45,540 nt of DNA. Source: Bacteroidales bacterium (lineage in GTDB: Bacteria > Bacteroidota > Bacteroidia > Bacteroidales > Muribaculaceae). The position numbers and the translations under genes are program-made. Under the pieces are notes generated by a model that had not been told where the DNA came from, did no database searches, and worked only from the letters and a program-made list of their open reading frames with translations. The stretch is taken from positions 1-45,540 of the forward strand of contig JAJBUG010000035.1 of the NCBI GenBank assembly GCA_020860515.1, read 5' to 3'. This document shows positions 41,266 to 45,540 of the stretch, one piece after another. Position 1 is the first letter of the stretch. Each line of letters begins with the position of its first letter.

Positions 41266-42369
41266 TCACCTCCTGAGAGAATAACTTGCTGAGCGCCCAC
41301 CTCCTGGATTACGAATCAGAATGCCTTTGGTGATAAGGTAATTAATATCATTGAGAGCGGTGTCAGAACTGCATTTGGTGATTTTGGCATATTTCGACGT
41401 GGTGAGGTTGCCAAAAAATCCATCCCATAGCATATTTATGATTTTTATTTGGCGAGGGTTGGTGACTATGCCTCGGTATTCATCCCAAAATCTTGATTTT
41501 TGGATTACCCGATACACTGTGTCCTGTGCATGATTAAGAGCTGCCATCAGAGTGTCGAGAAACCACTTTAGCCAACATGTGATATCCAAATCACCCTTTT
41601 GGGTCTTCTCTAATATATCATAATACTCCTTCTTTTGGCGGCATATTTGTGCCGACATACTATAGAATCTCTGAGGAAGACCATCAGCGCGAGTCAACAT
41701 CATATCTGTAATCGTACGAGTAAGGCGCCCATTGCCATCATCAAAAGGATGGAGGGTTACAAACCATAAATGCGCTATCCCAGCCTTAATCACTGAATTC
41801 GTGGTGTAGTTGGTATTTATCCAATTTAAAAATGTCTGCATTTGAGCATCTATGGTTGAGGATGGAGGGGCTTCATAATGCACTTTTAGTTTTCCCCAAG
41901 CCCCTGACACCACTTGCATGGGTTCTTCTCCTTCTCTCCATTTTCCAACTGCTATCTTATAAAGGCCATTGTAGCCTGATGGGAAAAGAGCAGCATGCCA
42001 TCCAAAAAGGCGCTCCGATGTCAATTCATTATTGGCATTATGAGTGGCATCGAGCATTACTTGTACAATTCCGTCGATGTAATGGTTTTCTTGCCCTTCA
42101 CAATCCACATGGAGACCCAAATGCTTTGCAATTGACGATCTCACTGAATGAGGGTCAAGAATTACACCTTCGATTTCAGATGATTTAGTAATATCCGATG
42201 TCAGTGCTTCCAAGGCTGCAGAATTTCGCATGTCAAAGCCTAACATTTCCAACACACCTGTAAACTGGCCTTGAAGATTTCTCACTTCTGCCAACTGGTT
42301 AATTAGGACCTCACTATCCCATCGGAAATGAGGCCATTCTTCCTGTTGCCAAATATATATTGGTCGCAT
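41266..42369 (-). CDS. Fic-family AMP-transferase with N-terminal inhibitory helix
   Basis: A 367-residue protein. The Fic core motif HPFDDGNGRLTR (near 213-224) is intact, with catalytic His and the phosphate-binding GNGR. The inhibitory motif S-S-E-I-E-G (near 63-68, [S/T]xxxE[G/N]) precedes it, making this a class II Fic protein that is self-inhibited. A C-terminal winged-helix-like part (IKIINMLWDGFFGNLTTSKYAKI...) follows, as in the DUF4172/Fic_N type. Such proteins transfer AMP from ATP to target proteins; targets are unknown. It is a single leftward gene. The upstream palindrome at 42401-42423 is a probable operator, perhaps bound by the protein's own winged helix. Confidence 0.87.
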   Translation of the reverse strand: MRPIYIWQQEEWPHFRWDSEVLINQLAEVRNLQGQFTGVLEMLGFDMRNSAALEALTSDITKSSEIEGVILDPHSVRSSIAKHLGLHVDCEGQENHYIDGIVQVMLDATHNANNELTSERLFGWHAALFPSGYNGLYKIAVGKWREGEEPMQVVSGAWGKLKVHYEAPPSSTIDAQMQTFLNWINTNYTTNSVIKAGIAHLWFVTLHPFDDGNGRLTRTITDMMLTRADGLPQRFYSMSAQICRQKKEYYDILEKTQKGDLDITCWLKWFLDTLMAALNHAQDTVYRVIQKSRFWDEYRGIVTNPRQIKIINMLWDGFFGNLTTSKYAKITKCSSDTALNDINYLITKGILIRNPGGGRSASYSLRR

Positions 42370-42385
42370 AACAAAATTTTTTCGG

Positions 42386-42423
42386 CAAATATAGCAATTA
42401 TTTACCGAATATTATTCGGTAAA
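42386..42423 (-). promoter_or_regulatory. Fic promoter -7 box with TTTACCGAA palindrome
   Basis: Minus strand -7 box TATATTTG (42386-42393). The inverted repeat TTTACCGAA-N5-TTCGGTAAA (42401-42409, 42415-42423) covers the -33 position. It is a likely repressor site. Confidence 0.6.
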
Positions 42424-42435
42424 TACCACTATTTT

Positions 42436-42561
42436 TCACCTAATAGAGAAATTTTGTACAGTTGTCCAACTATCATCAAGATACACTCGCTCTGCACCCT
42501 GCGACACAAGGCTCATTACAGCTACCGCAGTGACAATTGTTGTTATTTTCGAATGTTTCAT
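42436..42561 (-). CDS. Small peptide with signal-like N-terminus (uncertain)
   Basis: A 41-residue frame beginning MKHSKITTIVTAVAVMSLVS then QGAERVYLDDSWTTVQNFSIR. The first 20 residues look like a signal peptide. No family is recognised. It may be a real small secreted peptide or the start of a deleted surface-protein gene. The rest of the 42370-42845 gap holds the Fic control region, two hairpins and AT-rich sequence. Confidence 0.3.
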   Translation of the reverse strand: MKHSKITTIVTAVAVMSLVSQGAERVYLDDSWTTVQNFSIR

Positions 42562-42626
42562 ATATAGAGATTTAAATTTCATTAGGCTCGCCGCTCCTTA
42601 ATACTTACGCCTGATGTATTTATGGG

Positions 42627-42662
42627 AAAAAGGAACGACGGCTCACGGTGTCGCTCCTTTTT
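42627..42662. terminator. Terminator hairpin
   Basis: AAAAAGGAACGAC pairs with GTCGCTCCTTTTT (one mismatch), 10-base loop, with A and T tracts on either side. It can stop the leftward transcript of the fimbrillin-type gene. Confidence 0.75.
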
Positions 42663-42696
42663 GAGGGTCTTTTCACTCTTACCTGATCTTTGAGTA

Positions 42697-42721
42697 GGCC
42701 ACAGGCCGCTGGCCTGTGGCC
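42697..42721. terminator. GC-rich hairpin
   Basis: GGCCACAGGCC pairs perfectly with GGCCTGTGGCC around GCT. It has no T tract. It lies about 125 bases past the stop of the fimbrillin-type gene and may stabilise the mRNA 3' end. Confidence 0.65.
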
Positions 42722-42845
42722 AAGAGTGCTTACTTCTTACCAAATATATTAACTTTTTACCTCTTTGCTTTCTTATTTGGTCAGAACAACTTAATCAATT
42801 ACCTGTTTTATTTTGTCAAAGGTACTTGATTAAATATGTACTTTC

Positions 42846-45230
42846 TTACTTGGTCAGATACAAGCTCTTTATCTTGATGGTCTGAGTATTGCACCATGCC
42901 GAGCGGATAAATACACCAATTGGATTCTCAAATGTCACCTTCGACAAATCCATCTCCAGCTTGGTTGCACCATCAGTCAGAACCTCTTGATAACAGTCAC
43001 CATACACATTGATAAGGCTATTGGTGACATTTACCTCAAGATATTGGGCTTCTTCCAATTCTATTACCAATGTTTTGTAGTCGGCAATGTCAGTTACCTC
43101 CCATGCATAGGCAGCATTTGCCCAGATTTCGTTACCATCATCATCATCACCGAAATCAACTGTCATTGTATTGGTATTAGCATCCCATGACAAAGCATCT
43201 GCATTGTGAAGGCCGAAAGGCGCAGTTTTCAGCAGGTCAAGGGTTTCTCCTTCAGATGGCTCTTCGGGATCTTCCTCCTTGGGATCATCTTCCTTGGGAT
43301 CATCAGTATTGCCTGAAGCCTTAGTAATGTAGAGGCCCCGAACCTTGATAGTCTGAGCGTGGGTCCAATCGTTAGTCTTAAGTATTACAGCATCAATCAG
43401 AGCAAGGTCAAGATTGGTATCAGCCAATTTAACTTCAATCTTGGTAGTGCCAGCATCATAAGTGGTGAGAGTTGTGCTCCAAAAGCCACCAATGCCAACG
43501 CCAAACTGCACGGGTTGCTCATTGGCTTCGATTTCAAGCACTACGCTTTCATACTCAGAAAGGTCAGTAGCTGCATTGAGCCAGCAGAGAGCGCCATTGC
43601 CATAAGAGTCATCGCCATTTTCCTCTTGACCAAGCTGGAAAGTCATAGTGTAATTATCCCATGTAAGATTATCACCATTCCAAACCGCTACAGGAGTTTC
43701 AGCAAGTAGGTTCATTGCGCCAGCAGGCACTTCAACCAAATCTCCATCTTCCTTGGGGTCTTCAGGCTCGAAAGGATTCTCCTCAGCCTTAGCGAGGTAG
43801 AGGTTCTTTACCTTGATTACCTGGCTTTGGCACCAGCCGTTTGTCTTGAGATAAATCATATTCACCTTAGTCAAGTCAATAGCTTCCCCATAGTGTTCGC
43901 TTTCTTCCTTATTGTTGTTCTTGAGGTCAGCAAGTTTGATTTCAAGCTTTGTTTCACCAGCAGCGAGATTGGTTTCAGACACATCGCCCCAATAGCCATA
44001 ATTGGAGACACCAACATTTACATCCATTGCATCAGCACGCGAGCTGGCCTCTTCCAACTCAAGCACGAGATATTCATAACCACTAAGATCAGTTTCAGCA
44101 CCTTCGAGCCATGACACAGCAGCATTGCCGTAGTTCTCACCATTATCATAAGTAAGAACGTTGTTCTCCCAAGTTACAGTAGCGCCGTCAGAAGCAAATT
44201 CTACTTTTGAAGTCATTTCAAGCAGGTCCTGTGCACCTTCTGGGAGGTCGGTAGGCTCTTCAACAGGGGTTTCGGGGTCTTCGTTCTCGTCGCTTTGCCA
44301 GTCACTCCAGCCCTCAACCTCGATGTCAGCAAAGTAGATAGCCTTGTCCTTGATATCAGTGATGATATTGTAGCTCTTGCCAGCCTCGAAAGTCTTGGTA
44401 ATGGCTACATTCTGGCCTTCGGTAGTGCCATCGGCACGAATGATTTGGAATTTTACGTTGTAGGTGCGTTCGGTGTCGAGAGTAGGAATAATATAGTGAT
44501 AGAGCGAGTAAACCTTTTCGGTTGCGGTCTCCTCTGGTTCAACTTCCAAGGGCACATTGTCGCCATTAGCATCCACGTCAATGAATTGGAGAGCCAAGTT
44601 GTCGGCATGGCCAGTCCATACGGCTGGATCGGCAAGACTAAGCGAAGCTGACTTCACAGCATTGTCAATCTCAATTGATTTAACCTCGATGGTAGAGCCA
44701 TCGGTGAATTTATTTCTGAGTTGGAAGCGCACGCGGGTCAGCATGTGCTTGAAAGTAAGACTTACTGCTCCGTAGGCATCGGAGTTGACATCAAGTCCTA
44801 CATTCTGAGCATATACCAAGTCCTCATCGCCTGCGTTGGTATATTTGAGCACCATGTCGGCAATCTTGAAATCAGCAGGCACGGCAGCCACAGGAGCCAA
44901 TGCATAGAAATTGTAGGTGGCAATGGTCCAGTACTGGGTAGGGGTGTAAGCCCAAGCATCAGTGGCAGAAGCTCGGTTTACATCCTGCTTGTCAAACACC
45001 GTAGTAGTCACACCATCCTTGGTGTAATCAGCCCATACTGTAAATTCCATCAGATTGTTGGTTTCCACATCTTGGGCGCGCGAAGTGGTAGGATTGCTGC
45101 TTTGCACACGCACATTGTCGAACGATAGAGCTTTCGGGTTCTGGGCAGGCCCATCCATCAGTTCGTCGCTGCTACAGGCTGCCAGAGCGAAACCCGCTGC
45201 GGCAAGCCAGAGTAACTTGGATTGTTTCAT
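42846..45230 (-). CDS. Fimbrillin-type lipoprotein with three C-terminal beta-domain repeats
   Basis: A 794-residue protein from the ATG at 45230 (MKQSKLLWLAAAGFALAAC, lipobox Cys19). The first ~290 residues show a fimbrillin/Mfa-like plan: SRA cleavage-type region, WTIATYNFYALAPV, LVYAQ, LTFKHMLTRVRFQL, YHYIIPT and FEAGKSYNIITDI. An acidic Pro/Glu linker (NEDPETPVEEPTD) leads to three homologous ~140-150-residue domains (about 330-490, 500-650, 670-794), each with YGNAA.SWL, LVLELEEA, TKLEIKLAD, ILKTN.W...TIKV..LYL.KA. They look like carbohydrate-binding jelly rolls. Acidic linkers (DDPKEDDPKEEDPEE) separate them. This fits a surface pilus tip or adhesin. A -7 box is at 45327-45334. Confidence 0.8.
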   Translation of the reverse strand: MKQSKLLWLAAAGFALAACSSDELMDGPAQNPKALSFDNVRVQSSNPTTSRAQDVETNNLMEFTVWADYTKDGVTTTVFDKQDVNRASATDAWAYTPTQYWTIATYNFYALAPVAAVPADFKIADMVLKYTNAGDEDLVYAQNVGLDVNSDAYGAVSLTFKHMLTRVRFQLRNKFTDGSTIEVKSIEIDNAVKSASLSLADPAVWTGHADNLALQFIDVDANGDNVPLEVEPEETATEKVYSLYHYIIPTLDTERTYNVKFQIIRADGTTEGQNVAITKTFEAGKSYNIITDIKDKAIYFADIEVEGWSDWQSDENEDPETPVEEPTDLPEGAQDLLEMTSKVEFASDGATVTWENNVLTYDNGENYGNAAVSWLEGAETDLSGYEYLVLELEEASSRADAMDVNVGVSNYGYWGDVSETNLAAGETKLEIKLADLKNNNKEESEHYGEAIDLTKVNMIYLKTNGWCQSQVIKVKNLYLAKAEENPFEPEDPKEDGDLVEVPAGAMNLLAETPVAVWNGDNLTWDNYTMTFQLGQEENGDDSYGNGALCWLNAATDLSEYESVVLEIEANEQPVQFGVGIGGFWSTTLTTYDAGTTKIEVKLADTNLDLALIDAVILKTNDWTHAQTIKVRGLYITKASGNTDDPKEDDPKEEDPEEPSEGETLDLLKTAPFGLHNADALSWDANTNTMTVDFGDDDDGNEIWANAAYAWEVTDIADYKTLVIELEEAQYLEVNVTNSLINVYGDCYQEVLTDGATKLEMDLSKVTFENPIGVFIRSAWCNTQTIKIKSLYLTK

Positions 45231-45326
45231 AATCGTTGGTTTATTTGGTATTAAATGATATAATTTCATGGGTTGAAAGGTGGAATTTGCATTGATGCCT
45301 TAGGCATAAGGCATTGAAATTCTGCA

Positions 45327-45334
45327 CAAAATTA
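45327..45334 (-). promoter_or_regulatory. -7 box of the fimbrillin-type gene
   Basis: TAATTTTG on the minus strand, leaving a leader of about 90 bases. No -33 TTTG at proper spacing. Confidence 0.45.
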
Positions 45335-45450
45335 CTTAATTAAAAAGCAAACGATATGCACCATACGTGCCAAAAACCTTGCAAATCGTGCCATGGCTCA
45401 TCTATAACCTTATTCACCCTCATATAGGGAAAATTTACATCCCATCTGAC

Positions 45451-45540
45451 ATCAGGCGTGCCATTTTCGGAGCGGCGGGTCAGTGACCTGTCGCACATCA
45501 GGCGTGCCATTTTCGGAGCGGCGAGTCAGTGACCTGCCGC
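45451..45540. repeat. 46-bp tandem repeat reaching the window edge
   Basis: Two copies with a period of 46 bases (45451-45496 and 45497-45540, cut by the window end) begin ATCAGGCGTGCCATTTTCGG and contain GTCAGTGACCTG. They differ at two positions in the shown part. The core palindrome GGTCAGTGACC also occurs at 35485-35495. More copies may lie outside. Confidence 0.8.

Noticed and set aside
40972..41292. Plus- and minus-strand frames sharing VNADLSYLCRRKL
   Set aside because: Both cross the 38-bp palindrome, which gives the same peptide from both strands. No gene is supported.

Overview
The window looks like a chromosomal piece from a member of the order Bacteroidales (Bacteroidota), perhaps a Prevotella or Muribaculaceae type gut organism. 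Reasons seen in the sequence: promoters follow the Bacteroidota pattern TTTG, about 19-21 bases, TAnnTTTG, with no Shine-Dalgarno sequences; there is a short primary sigma factor (289 aa), a fimbrillin-like lipoprotein, secreted proteins with the C-terminal 'QGR/AG..GI.I..GKK' tail, a LruC-domain lipoprotein and a PadR-PspC pair.

Layout. 1-540: tandem strong leftward promoters and a structured leader, probably of an rRNA operon lying left of the window, then a 35-bp perfect hairpin. 541-5.8 kb: PspC/PadR pair, a secreted protein, a LruC-domain lipoprotein gene split by a tetranucleotide repeat, and an unknown ORF. 5.8-11.9 kb: an accessory patch with an AAA (DUF4143) ATPase preceded by four identical operator-like repeats, an MmeI-type single-chain restriction-methylation enzyme, a PanA (Panacea) antitoxin with its partner toxin, and 3' remnants of two other AAA ATPase genes. 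12.1-17.0 kb: a visibly GC-rich five-gene operon (circularly permuted ATP-grasp, alpha-E, transglutaminase-like, and two AstE/M14-like proteins, the second with its zinc ligands lost). 17.0-23.9 kb: a leftward efflux operon, TetR - TolC - HlyD - double ABC ATPase - two ABC-2 permeases. 24.0-27.2 kb: an archaeal-type AAA ATPase, a helical-repeat protein and an orphan HipB-like repressor bracketed by palindromic sites. 27.7-35.5 kb: a three-repeat secreted protein, ComM/YifB, the primary sigma factor, NadB, TrmD and a SpoU methyltransferase. 35.5-39.9 kb: a histidine acid phosphatase, a truncated hybrid kinase, a full periplasmic-sensing histidine kinase and a CAT-anticodon tRNA. 40.0-45.5 kb: a HigBA pair with a frameshifted toxin, a remnant of a REP-associated transposase, a 38-bp perfect hairpin, a Fic protein, and a fimbrillin-type lipoprotein carrying three C-terminal beta-domain repeats.

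Housekeeping genes (sigma factor, nadB, trmD, comM) alternate with accessory DNA: restriction, toxin-antitoxin, Fic, AAA ATPases, gene remnants and several repeat families. The repeats are a heptamer microsatellite, a 10-mer array, a GCGGCGCTGAC element placed just after stop codons, and very long perfect hairpins. The most unusual items are the GC-rich ATP-grasp operon with its dead peptidase-like paralogue, the tetranucleotide-gated LruC gene, the symmetric operator array before the DUF4143 ATPase, and the 3'-end element.
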